A DNA stretch of 64,000 nucleotides. Source: Bacteroidota bacterium. Its GTDB lineage: Bacteria > Bacteroidota > Bacteroidia > Flavobacteriales > Flavobacteriaceae. Location of the stretch: the NCBI GenBank assembly GCA_023386585.1, contig JAEWJM010000025.1, positions 1-64,000 on the forward strand. The letters are read 5' to 3'. The notes under the pieces were generated by a model, which did not search any database, was not told where the DNA came from, and saw only the letters and a program-made list of their open reading frames with translations. The position numbers and the translations under genes are program-made. The stretch's first letter is position 1. Every line of letters begins with the position of its first letter. This document shows positions 8,626 to 16,865 of this stretch, piece after piece.

Positions 8626-8690
8626 GTTTAAAGTTTAAAGTTCAAAATTTTGCTATCTAGAACTTTAAACCTTAAACCTCAAACCCTAAA
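8626..8690. repeat. Inverted heptamer repeat array between fbaA and accD
   Basis: Left units are GTTTAAA, GTTTAAA, GTTCAAA (8626-8646). Right units are CTTTAAA, CCTTAAA, CCTCAAA, CCCTAAA (8663-8690), running to within two bases of the accD ATG. Segments 8626-8643 and 8660-8677 are reverse complements over 18 positions with one mismatch, around a 16-base loop. The element could fold in RNA but lacks a following T-run, so I do not call it a terminator. The right half shares its period and CCTCAAA units with the array before thyA. Confidence 0.75.
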
Positions 8691-8692
8691 TT

Positions 8693-9550
8693 ATGGCTTG
8701 GTTTAAAAGGACAGCTAAAGGAATAACAACTGCAACCGAAGACAAAAAGGACGTTCCGAAAGGCCTTTGGTATAAGTCGCCAACAGGCAAAATCATTGAT
8801 GCCGATGAGCTGGCGCGTAACCTTTATGTAAGTCCCGAAGATGGCTTCCACGTTAGGATCGGGAGCAAGGAATACTTCGAAATTTTGTTTGACAACAACG
8901 AATTCACCGAACTGGATGCCAATATGACATCGAAAGATCCGCTGAATTTCGTCGATACCAAAAAATATTCGGACCGGTTGAAGGAAGCTGTCGAGAAGAC
9001 GAAGCTCAAAGATGCAGTTCGGACGGGAGTTGGAAAATCAAAAGGGAAAGACCTTGTAATCTGCTGTATGGATTTCGCTTTTATCGGCGGATCGATGGGC
9101 GCCGTCGTAGGCGAAAAGATCGCACGCGGAATCGACTATTCGATCAAAAACCGCGTTCCGTTCCTGATGATTTCAAAATCGGGCGGCGCGCGAATGATGG
9201 AAGCGGCTTATTCACTGATGCAGCTCGCAAAAACTTCGGCGAAACTCGCGCAGCTTGCCGATGCCCGGATTCCGTACATTTCGCTCTGTACCGACCCAAC
9301 AACCGGCGGAACTACGGCGTCTTATGCGATGTTGGGCGATGTCAATATTTCGGAACCCGGAGCATTGATCGGGTTTGCCGGGCCGCGGGTTGTGAAAGAC
9401 ACGACGGGAAAAGACCTTCCGGAAGGTTTTCAGACCGCAGAATTTGTACTGGAGCACGGCTTCCTGGATTTCATCACTCCGCGAAAAGAATTGAAGAATA
9501 AGATCAACCTGTTTCTGGATCTCATCCTGAACCAGCCGATCAGAAGTTAA
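8693..9550 (+). CDS. accD: Acetyl-CoA carboxylase carboxyltransferase subunit beta
   Basis: AccD pairs with AccA to move the carboxyl group from carboxybiotin to acetyl-CoA, giving malonyl-CoA for fatty-acid synthesis. The 285 residues show the crotonase-like carboxyltransferase core: FIGGSMGAVVGEKIARG, ISKSGGARMMEAAYSLMQLAKTSA, TDPTTGGTTASYAMLGD and GFAGPRVV. The usual N-terminal four-cysteine zinc ribbon is degenerate. In the segment beginning GLWYKSPTGKIID and continuing NLYVSPEDGFHVRIG, the expected cysteine positions hold Ser, Gly, Ser and Asp, so no zinc site can form there. A strong terminator follows directly. Confidence 0.94.
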   Translation: MAWFKRTAKGITTATEDKKDVPKGLWYKSPTGKIIDADELARNLYVSPEDGFHVRIGSKEYFEILFDNNEFTELDANMTSKDPLNFVDTKKYSDRLKEAVEKTKLKDAVRTGVGKSKGKDLVICCMDFAFIGGSMGAVVGEKIARGIDYSIKNRVPFLMISKSGGARMMEAAYSLMQLAKTSAKLAQLADARIPYISLCTDPTTGGTTASYAMLGDVNISEPGALIGFAGPRVVKDTTGKDLPEGFQTAEFVLEHGFLDFITPRKELKNKINLFLDLILNQPIRS

Positions 9551-9554
9551 TAAG

Positions 9555-9579
9555 TCCCGCGAAAGCGGGATTTTTTTTT
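9555..9579 (+). terminator. Rho-independent terminator after accD
   Basis: A 6-bp stem TCCCGC / GCGGGA with a GAAA tetraloop is followed by nine T residues, five bases after the accD stop. It reaches the end of the convergent permease gene. Confidence 0.9.
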
Positions 9580-10828
9580 ACATCCCGGTGCGGATAGCCT
9601 CAACCGGATCAAGTCGGGATGCTGAAATTGCGGGAAGTATTCCGCTGATCAGTCCAATCACGGCGGCTAGTGATGTCCCCAGGATTATATTGCCTGTACT
9701 CAGCACAAACTCGAATTCGACCACTTTTGTCAGCACTATAGTGATGATCCAGACCAGTAAAAGTCCGATTGCACCACCTATAACGGAAAGTATGATCGCT
9801 TCAAACAAAAACTGGAAAAGGATAAAACGGTTTTTTGCGCCAAGCGATTTTTGAATCCCGATAAGATTCGTGCGTTCCTTAACCGATACGAACATGATAT
9901 TCGCGATCCCGAAACCGCCGACGAGCAACGAAAATCCGCTGATAATCCAACCTACGAGATTCATCTGACCGACTATGTTGTCGATCAAATCGGTAAAACC
10001 TGAAAGAATGTTGATGAAAAAGTTGTCGATTTCATCAGCCTTCATTCCCCGCATATTTCGCAGCTTTTGTGCGATATCGCCTTTCAGGGCGTCAACGTCG
10101 ATTCCTTTTTTTGGCTTGATGACGATAACCGGCAACATCAGGTCGCTATTTTCGCCGTACAATCTTCGAAGGAAGTTGGACGGTATAAAGGCAGAAATGT
10201 CATTACTCTCGCCAAACATTCCTGATCCCTGCTTTTTCAGTACGCCGATGACGGTGAATTTTTGACCGTAAAGGCGAACGTTCTTACCGATCGGGTCCGA
10301 TTCTCCAAAAAGATTTTTCGCAACATCGAAACCTACCACTATGACGGGCGCGCCTGAATTCGATTCGGCTTCATTATAAAAACGGCCCTCTTCGAACTCG
10401 AGTGTCTGAATATCGGTAAACTCATACGTTACCGGAACAATATTAATGTCGCTGACGCTTTCTCCTTCAAACTTGATGCTTTCCCTGTTGACGAAATACT
10501 GAAAACAAAAATACTCCGCGTCGGCAACCGATCTGCTGAGATTTTGGTATTCTTCGTAGGTAACATCGGGAAATTGCTCCGTTTTCCATTGCGGAAGATC
10601 GGACGGACCGAATGAAACGCGTGTCAGGTAAATTGTGTTCTTGTCGAGGCTGCTCAAATCTTTCTTTATCTTCCGGTCGAGCGAATCAACGGCAGCCAGT
10701 ACGGCAATGATCGAAAAAATCCCGATGGTCACGCCAAGCAGTGACAACAATGTCCGCAGCTTATTGTTGCGCAACGCGTTGAGCGCAAAGGCAAAGCTCT
10801 CACTGAGCAAACGCATGTAAACGACCAT
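9578..10828 (-). CDS. MacB-like ABC transporter permease
   Basis: This is a permease of the MacB/FtsX mechanotransmission type: an N-terminal membrane helix (LRTLLSLLGVTIGIFSIIAVLAAV), a large periplasmic MacB_PCD-like domain (about residues 45-275), then three C-terminal helices in the FtsX-like domain (LVGWIISGFSLLVGGFGIANIMFVSV, FEAIILSVIGGAIGLLL, and a third near the end). It closes with the family ending RLDPVEAIRTGM. No ATPase or membrane-fusion gene is adjacent, so the partners and substrate are unknown. The start could be ATG 10828 or ATG 10816; an upstream ATG at 10861 is less likely. Confidence 0.85.
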   Translation of the reverse strand: MVVYMRLLSESFAFALNALRNNKLRTLLSLLGVTIGIFSIIAVLAAVDSLDRKIKKDLSSLDKNTIYLTRVSFGPSDLPQWKTEQFPDVTYEEYQNLSRSVADAEYFCFQYFVNRESIKFEGESVSDINIVPVTYEFTDIQTLEFEEGRFYNEAESNSGAPVIVVGFDVAKNLFGESDPIGKNVRLYGQKFTVIGVLKKQGSGMFGESNDISAFIPSNFLRRLYGENSDLMLPVIVIKPKKGIDVDALKGDIAQKLRNMRGMKADEIDNFFINILSGFTDLIDNIVGQMNLVGWIISGFSLLVGGFGIANIMFVSVKERTNLIGIQKSLGAKNRFILFQFLFEAIILSVIGGAIGLLLVWIITIVLTKVVEFEFVLSTGNIILGTSLAAVIGLISGILPAISASRLDPVEAIRTGM

Positions 10829-10957
10829 GGGCAGCTTTCTGTTTGCTGTAAAATTGGGCAAAATTTGCTCAAAAACCTAATAAATTTCAACGGTCAAAAA
10901 TTGCCGATTTCTTTTCACATATTGTAAACATTAAGAAACGATTTCGTTGGAAAAATT

Positions 10958-10965
10958 TACTTTTG
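10958..10965 (+). promoter_or_regulatory. Bacteroidota -7 element for purH
   Basis: TACTTTTG matches TAnnTTTG and is 18 bases before the ATG at 10984, implying a leader of about 12 bases. It fixes the purH start at 10984, since an upstream in-frame TTG lies inside the element. Confidence 0.6.
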
Positions 10966-10983
10966 CACAAACCACACAACTAC

Positions 10984-12510
10984 ATGAATACAACAAAAAA
11001 AATCGCGTCGGCGCTCGTTTCTGTTTTCTCTAAGGACGGACTCGAACCGCTGATCAGAAAATTGCATGAACAAGGCGTAACTTTTTATTCGACCGGCGGA
11101 ACGGAAGAATTTATCCGCAATCTCGGGATACCTGTAATTGCCGTTGAAGACGTTACTTCTTATCCGTCGATTCTTGGCGGAAGGGTGAAAACGCTGCACC
11201 CGAAAATTTTTGGCGGAATTTTAAACCGGCAGGACAACGAAACGGATGTTGCCCAGATGAAAGAATTTGATATCCCACAGATTGATCTTGTAATTGTTGA
11301 TCTTTACCCATTCGAAAAAACAGTCGCTTCCGGTGCGTCTGAAGAAGATATCATCGAAAAAATCGACATTGGCGGAATTTCACTAATCCGCGCAGCCGCA
11401 AAGAATTTCAGCGATACAGTGATCATTTCGAACAGGAGCCAATATGCAGGATTCCTGACGATGATTTCCGAAAATAAAGGCGCGACAACCCTTGAGCAGC
11501 GGCGCAATTATGCGGCTGAAGCATTTCACGTGTCTTCACATTATGACAGTGCGATTTTCAATTACTTTAATAAAAATGACGACTATCTGAAGATAAGCCG
11601 CGAAGGCGGAATGGCGCTGCGCTATGGCGAAAACCCACACCAGAAAGGCTTCTTTTTTGGCGATTTTGATCAGATGTTTGAAAAAAAACATGGAAAGGAA
11701 TTGTCATACAACAACCTGCTTGATGTTGACGCTGCCGTGACGCTGATCCTTGAATTTTGGAATGATGATCCGACTTTTGCAATATTGAAACACAATAACG
11801 CCTGCGGCCTTGCAACGCGGAAGACCGTTGCCGATGCGTATCGCGATGCATTGGCGGGAGATCCGACCTCGGCGTTTGGCGGCGTGTTGATTTGCAACAA
11901 AAAAATTGATTCCGAGGCGGCTGGTGAAATCGACAAGCTTTTTTGTGAAGTCGTCATCGCACCCGATTACGATGAAAACGCGTTTTCCGTCCTCAGCCAA
12001 AAGAAGAACCGAATCATTCTGACACTTAAAAGCACAACGCTTCCGGGCAGCCAGGTCCGCTCCTGCCTGAACGGATTTCTTGTCCAGGACCGCGATTCAA
12101 AAACAGATTTACAAGAAGATTTGCGGACGGTTACCGAAACCCCACCGACAAGTCAGGAGATTGCCGATTTGCTGTTCGCCTCGAAAATCTGCAAAAACAC
12201 AAAGTCAAACACAATCGTGCTGGCAAAAGGAATGCAACTGATTGCTTCAGGCACCGGCCAGACCTCGCGCGTAGATGCTTTGCGGCAGGCGATCGAGAAA
12301 GCAAATTCGTTTGGATTTGACCTTGCGGGTGCGGTGATGGCGAGCGATGCTTTTTTCCCTTTTCCGGACTGCGTCGAGATTGCCAAAAAATCCGGAATAA
12401 CCGCTGTAATACAGCCCGGTGGATCGATCAAGGACGAACTGTCGATCAACTATTGCAATGAAAATAAAGTTGCAATGGTATTTACCGGAACTCGTCATTT
12501 CAAACATTAA
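10984..12510 (+). CDS. purH: Bifunctional AICAR formyltransferase/IMP cyclohydrolase
   Basis: PurH carries out the last two steps of IMP synthesis: formylation of AICAR and ring closure of FAICAR. The 508-residue product has the N-terminal MGS-like cyclohydrolase domain (FYSTGGTEEFI, SYPSILGGRVKTLHPKIFGGIL, SLIRAAAKNF). The C-terminal transformylase domain has RYGENPHQ, the catalytic KHNNACG (usually KHxNPCG), DPTSAFGGV, SDAFFPFPD and IQPGGSIKD. The length fits the family. It has its own promoter and stands alone between the divergent permease and mreB. Confidence 0.96.
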   Translation: MNTTKKIASALVSVFSKDGLEPLIRKLHEQGVTFYSTGGTEEFIRNLGIPVIAVEDVTSYPSILGGRVKTLHPKIFGGILNRQDNETDVAQMKEFDIPQIDLVIVDLYPFEKTVASGASEEDIIEKIDIGGISLIRAAAKNFSDTVIISNRSQYAGFLTMISENKGATTLEQRRNYAAEAFHVSSHYDSAIFNYFNKNDDYLKISREGGMALRYGENPHQKGFFFGDFDQMFEKKHGKELSYNNLLDVDAAVTLILEFWNDDPTFAILKHNNACGLATRKTVADAYRDALAGDPTSAFGGVLICNKKIDSEAAGEIDKLFCEVVIAPDYDENAFSVLSQKKNRIILTLKSTTLPGSQVRSCLNGFLVQDRDSKTDLQEDLRTVTETPPTSQEIADLLFASKICKNTKSNTIVLAKGMQLIASGTGQTSRVDALRQAIEKANSFGFDLAGAVMASDAFFPFPDCVEIAKKSGITAVIQPGGSIKDELSINYCNENKVAMVFTGTRHFKH

Positions 12511-12516
12511 TTTCTT

Positions 12517-12524
12517 TAACTTTG
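12517..12524 (+). promoter_or_regulatory. Bacteroidota -7 element for the mreB-rodA cluster
   Basis: TAACTTTG matches TAnnTTTG, 39 bases before the mreB ATG and seven bases after the purH stop. It suggests the cell-shape operon has its own promoter. Confidence 0.55.
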
Positions 12525-12563
12525 TCGTTAATTTTTTATTAATAATAAACCCAGTAAAAACGT

Positions 12564-13592
12564 ATGGGATTTTTTGATTTCATGACCGAGGATATCGCGA
12601 TAGACCTTGGTACTGCCAACACACTGATCATTCACAACGACAAGGTCGTAATCGACAGTCCTTCGATTGTTGCCCGCGACCGCGTTTCGGGAAAAATCAT
12701 CGCTGTGGGCAAGGAAGCGAATATGATGCAGGGGAAAACTCATGAAAACATAAAAACCATACGGCCACTTAAAGACGGGGTTATTGCCGACTTTGATGCG
12801 TCGGAAAAGATGATCAGCATGTTCATCAAAAGCATTCCTGCACTGAAGAAACGGATGTTCACTCCGGCGCTCCGGATGGTTGTTTGCATTCCATCGGGAA
12901 TTACCGAAGTTGAAATGCGGGCAGTTAAAGAATCGTGTGAACGCGTTAATGGAAAAGAAGTTTACCTGATCCACGAACCAATGGCCGCAGCAATCGGTAT
13001 CGGAATCGACATCATGCAGCCAAAAGGAAATATGATTGTTGACATCGGCGGCGGAACAACTGAAATTGCGGTTATTGCCCTCGGCGGAATTGTGTGCGAC
13101 AAATCGGTTAAAATTGCCGGTGATGTCTTCACGAACGACATCGTTTATTACATGCGGACACAGCATAACCTATTTGTGGGTGAAAGCACTGCGGAAAAAA
13201 TAAAAATCACAATCGGGGCGGCAACCGAAGATCTCGACACGCCGCCGGATGACATGTCGGTTCAGGGACGTGACCTGCTGACCGGAAAACCGAAGCAGGT
13301 AGAAGTTTCATTCCGTGAAATCGCAAAAGCGCTCGATAAATCGATCCAACGGATTGAAGACGCGATCATGGAAACGCTTTCGCAAACGCCGCCTGAACTC
13401 GCTGCCGATATCTACAACACCGGGATTTATCTTGCGGGCGGTGGTTCGATGCTGCGTGGACTCGACAAAAGGATTTCGCAAAAAACCGATCTTCCGGTTT
13501 ATATTGCAGAAGATCCACTTAGAGCCGTAGTCCGCGGAACGGGAATGGCGCTTAAAAACATTCCTAAATTCAGGAGCATTCTAATAAAATAG
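12564..13592 (+). CDS. mreB: Rod shape-determining actin homologue MreB
   Basis: MreB forms membrane-bound filaments that guide the elongasome (MreC, MreD, PBP2, RodA), all encoded next in the same direction. The 342 residues show the actin-fold nucleotide-binding motifs: DLGTANTLI (phosphate 1), DIGGGTTEIAVIALGGIV (phosphate 2) and YLAGGGSMLRGLD (adenosine). They also have the N-terminal amphipathic start MGFFDFMTEDIAID. The length is standard. A 69-base gap separates it from mreC, so a second promoter there is possible. Confidence 0.97.
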   Translation: MGFFDFMTEDIAIDLGTANTLIIHNDKVVIDSPSIVARDRVSGKIIAVGKEANMMQGKTHENIKTIRPLKDGVIADFDASEKMISMFIKSIPALKKRMFTPALRMVVCIPSGITEVEMRAVKESCERVNGKEVYLIHEPMAAAIGIGIDIMQPKGNMIVDIGGGTTEIAVIALGGIVCDKSVKIAGDVFTNDIVYYMRTQHNLFVGESTAEKIKITIGAATEDLDTPPDDMSVQGRDLLTGKPKQVEVSFREIAKALDKSIQRIEDAIMETLSQTPPELAADIYNTGIYLAGGGSMLRGLDKRISQKTDLPVYIAEDPLRAVVRGTGMALKNIPKFRSILIK

Positions 13593-13661
13593 TTCCGACC
13601 GTTTTCGAGGCCTGAAAAGCAGTTTTGAAATTAGATTTCCTATTTTTTAATTACCGGCTAA

Positions 13662-14486
13662 ATGCAGCAGATTTTTAATTTTATCTTTAAAAACAGTACC
13701 AAGCTACTGTTTTTGCTGCTTTTAACCATCTCGTTGGTATTAACGATCCAAGCGCATTCCTATCACAGGAGCAAGATTGTTTCGTCGGCGAATTTCCTTA
13801 CCGGCGGCGTTTATTCAAAGATGAACGACGTTAGCGAATACCTCAGCCTCAAGAGCCAGAACGAAGAACTCGCAAAAGAAAATGCAAGGCTTAAAATGCT
13901 GCTTTTCAATGTTAGCGATTCAATGGCTGTGAAGAAGTATGACAGCATTAAAGGTGTCAGCAAGACCGACCTCATCGTTTCGAAAGTCATTCACAACTCC
14001 TACAATGTTTTTGAAAATTACCTGACGATTAACAACGGTGCTGCCGATGGTGTAAAGCCGGACATGGGCGTTGTGAACAGTGCAGGAATTATCGGAATCG
14101 TAGATCGCACCTCGAAGCATTATGCGACGGTGATCAGCATTTTGAACGTAAAGTCGCAAATCAATGCCAAGATAAAAAAGTCGAATCATTTCGGGTCGCT
14201 GATCTGGAACGGAAAAAGTACCGGATATGTGCAATTAATCGACGTGCCGCGACTTGCATCCGTTCGAAAAGGCGACACCATTGTGACCGGCGGACAGTCG
14301 ACGATCTTTCCTGAGAACATCGGAATCGGAACCATTGACAAGGTTTACATCGACAATCAGACGAACTATTATACGCTTAATGTCAAATTGTTCAACGACA
14401 TGACCAACCTTGGCCATGTTTACGTGATCAAGAGCAAGGATCGTGAAGAAATTATGAACCTGGAAAAACAGAGCAAAGGTGAATAG
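13662..14486 (+). CDS. mreC: Rod shape-determining protein MreC
   Basis: MreC is an inner-membrane protein whose periplasmic part activates the PBP2/RodA pair. The 274 residues have one N-terminal membrane helix (FLLLLTISLVLTI), a coiled coil (about residues 60-85, YLSLKSQNEELAKENARLKML), and the C-terminal beta-barrel domain with the family segments NNGAADGVKPDMGVVNSAGIIG and RKGDTIVTGGQSTIFPENIGIGTI. The gene overlaps mreD by eight bases. Confidence 0.93.
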   Translation: MQQIFNFIFKNSTKLLFLLLLTISLVLTIQAHSYHRSKIVSSANFLTGGVYSKMNDVSEYLSLKSQNEELAKENARLKMLLFNVSDSMAVKKYDSIKGVSKTDLIVSKVIHNSYNVFENYLTINNGAADGVKPDMGVVNSAGIIGIVDRTSKHYATVISILNVKSQINAKIKKSNHFGSLIWNGKSTGYVQLIDVPRLASVRKGDTIVTGGQSTIFPENIGIGTIDKVYIDNQTNYYTLNVKLFNDMTNLGHVYVIKSKDREEIMNLEKQSKGE

Positions 14487-14985
14487 TACGGTCCTTGTCA
14501 ATATTGCCCGCTTCATCTTGCTCCTGGCGGCACAGGTGATTATCTTCAACAACATGACCTTTCTGGGTTATATCAGCCCTTTTCCGTATATTTTATTCAT
14601 TATCCTTTATCCGGTTGACGGCAACAAACTCGCGCTTCTTGGCGTGTCGTTCCTTCTCGGGATAATCATGGACATGTTCAGCAATTCGGGTGGCGTTCAT
14701 GCTGCGGCGTGTTTGGTACTCGCTTATTTCCGCCCGTCAATTTTCAAATTTTCATTCGGATTAAGCTATGAATACCAAACAATCCGGATCAATGATGTGC
14801 TGACGCCGGAACGGTTTTCGTTCATTTTATTGTCGGTTGTCATTCACCATTTCACACTCTTCCTGCTCGAAGTTTTCAGGCTCAGCAACCTTTGGGACAT
14901 TCTGCTGCGCACTATCCTGAGCACGATATTTTCAATCATTCTTTGTGTCACGCTGATTTACATTTTTAAGCCAGCCAAACGATGA
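14479..14985 (+). CDS. mreD: Rod shape-determining protein MreD
   Basis: This is a small, very hydrophobic inner-membrane protein of 168 residues with five or six membrane helices (for example ARFILLLAAQVIIF, LGVSFLLGIIMDMF, and the C-terminal SIILCVTLIYIF). It includes the family motif GIIMDMFSNSGGVHAAACLVLAYFRP near the middle. The best start is a GTG at 14479, inside the mreC 3' end; no ATG fits as well. Identity rests on hydropathy, this motif and position between mreC and the PBP2 gene. Its stop overlaps the next ATG (ATGA). Confidence 0.88.
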   Translation: MNSTVLVNIARFILLLAAQVIIFNNMTFLGYISPFPYILFIILYPVDGNKLALLGVSFLLGIIMDMFSNSGGVHAAACLVLAYFRPSIFKFSFGLSYEYQTIRINDVLTPERFSFILLSVVIHHFTLFLLEVFRLSNLWDILLRTILSTIFSIILCVTLIYIFKPAKR

Positions 14986-16865
14986 GAAAAGTGCTTCTTC
15001 CTTCACTGGTCATCATTACCGCACTACTGCTGTTGATGAGGCTCTTTTACCTGCAGGTTATCGACGACTCGCTGAAGTTGAAATCGGATAACAATGCAAT
15101 AAAAATAAAATACGATTACCCTGAGCGCGGCTACATCTACGACCGCAAAGGCAGACTTTTAGTGGCAAACCAGCCGTCATACGACATTATGGTCACGCCG
15201 CGTGAAATGAAAAACATAGACACGACTGAATTTTGCCACCTGCTCAATATAACCAGGGAAGATTTTAACCGAATCATCGCAAAAGCCAAAGTGTATAGTC
15301 CGCGTCTCCGCTCTGTTTTCCTGCCGCAGCTAAACAAAAAAGAATACGCCGCCTTTCAGGAAAAGATCCGGAAATTCCCCGGGTTTGAAATTCAAAAACG
15401 TTCCCTCCGCGATTACCAGGTGCCGTTTGCCGCTAATGTTTTCGGCTTTATTACGCAGGTTAACGACGCCATCATCAAGAAAAATCCGTACTACATCAGC
15501 GGTGACCTTATCGGAAGACAAGGTGTGGAGGAAAGTTATGAGGAAATTTTACGTGGGATCAAAGGCGTGAAGTACATCCAAAAGGACAAGTACAACCGTG
15601 AGATTGGCTCATACAAAAACGGAAAGTACGATACGATTGCGGTTCAGGGAAAGGACATTGATCTTACAATCGACATGGAGCTTCAGAAATACGGTGAGCA
15701 ACTGATGATCAACAAGCGCGGCGGGATTGTCGCCATTGAGCCAAAAACAGGTGAAATCCTGGCGTTGGTAACCGCGCCATCGTACGATCCGGCGATTCTT
15801 GTCGGAAGGCAGCGGTCGCGGAATTATACGATGCTTTACCACGATTCGATTGCGAAACCACTTTATGACCGTGGACTTTTGGCTGAATATCCTCCGGGTT
15901 CGCCATTTAAAATCCTGACTGGACTCATCGGCCTTCAGGAGCAGGTCATCGATGAGCAGACGTCTTTTGTTTGCCACCACGGCTTCAGCTACGCGCGCGG
16001 ACGTTTCATGAAATGCCACGACTCCGGAATTTCACAGCTTCACAATGGTATTTACAACTCGTGCAACACGTATTTTGCGAGTGTCTATATGAAAACCATC
16101 AATAAGTTTGTACGGCCTGCTGATGGAGTTGACGTATGGAGCAATCACCTGAAAAGCTTCGGACTGGGTGAATTTATGGGATATGACCTGCCAACCGGCC
16201 GTCGCGGAAGCCGTCCGACATCCAAAACTTACAAGCGAATTTATCCGAATGGCGGATGGCGTGCAACGACCATAGTTTCGAATGCTATCGGACAGGGAGA
16301 AGTTCTGATGACGCCAATCCAGCTTGCCAATATGATGGCAGCCGTCGCCAATCGCGGATACTATTACACGCCTCACATCCTCAAAAAGATCAAAGGCGGC
16401 GAAATCGACAAAAAATTCCGCACCAAACACGTCACAACGATCAATAAAAAATATTTTGAGCCGGTAATCAGCGGCCTTAACGATGTGTACAACCTCGGTA
16501 CGGCACGCGCGCTCAAAGTGGAAGGAATCGAGATTTGCGGAAAGACAGGAACTGCCGAAAACTTCGCCAAGATTAATGGGAAGAGGACAAAGCTGCAGGA
16601 TCACTCGATATTCGTAGCTTTTGCGCCAAAGGACAATCCGAAAATTGCAATCGCGGTATTTGTCGAAAATGGCTATTGGGGCGCACGTTGGGCCGGTCCA
16701 ATTGCGAGCTTGATGATCGAAAAGTACGTTCGCGGAAAAATAACGCGTACCGATCTTGAAAAGCGGATGCTTGAAGGAAGCTTGCAGGGCGAATACGAAA
16801 AATATTTGGGTAGGGATACGATCTTCACACCGAAACCAGCCGAAAGCGAAGAAGCCGAGAATTAA
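14982..16865 (+). CDS. mrdA: Penicillin-binding protein 2 (elongasome transpeptidase)
   Basis: PBP2 cross-links lateral-wall peptidoglycan as partner of RodA, encoded next. The 627 residues contain one N-terminal membrane helix (VIITALLLLMRLFYLQVI), the dimerisation domain with ERGYIYDRKGRLLVAN, and a class B transpeptidase domain. That domain has the active-site SxxK at Ser307 (PPGSPFK), SxN at about 360 (SCN) and KTG in CGKTGTAEN. The C-terminal tail is acidic. Start and stop both overlap the neighbours (ATGA and TAATG), which supports tight translational coupling. Confidence 0.96.
   Translation: MRKVLLPSLVIITALLLLMRLFYLQVIDDSLKLKSDNNAIKIKYDYPERGYIYDRKGRLLVANQPSYDIMVTPREMKNIDTTEFCHLLNITREDFNRIIAKAKVYSPRLRSVFLPQLNKKEYAAFQEKIRKFPGFEIQKRSLRDYQVPFAANVFGFITQVNDAIIKKNPYYISGDLIGRQGVEESYEEILRGIKGVKYIQKDKYNREIGSYKNGKYDTIAVQGKDIDLTIDMELQKYGEQLMINKRGGIVAIEPKTGEILALVTAPSYDPAILVGRQRSRNYTMLYHDSIAKPLYDRGLLAEYPPGSPFKILTGLIGLQEQVIDEQTSFVCHHGFSYARGRFMKCHDSGISQLHNGIYNSCNTYFASVYMKTINKFVRPADGVDVWSNHLKSFGLGEFMGYDLPTGRRGSRPTSKTYKRIYPNGGWRATTIVSNAIGQGEVLMTPIQLANMMAAVANRGYYYTPHILKKIKGGEIDKKFRTKHVTTINKKYFEPVISGLNDVYNLGTARALKVEGIEICGKTGTAENFAKINGKRTKLQDHSIFVAFAPKDNPKIAIAVFVENGYWGARWAGPIASLMIEKYVRGKITRTDLEKRMLEGSLQGEYEKYLGRDTIFTPKPAESEEAEN

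Noticed and set aside
8626..8690. Calling the inverted heptamer array a fbaA terminator
   Set aside because: The arms pair well but no T-run follows on either strand, and the right arm runs up to the accD start.
12528..13166. Open frame of about 210 codons antisense to mreB
   Set aside because: mreB is certain and the antisense product has no domain; its His/Asn-rich makeup is typical of a reverse-strand shadow.
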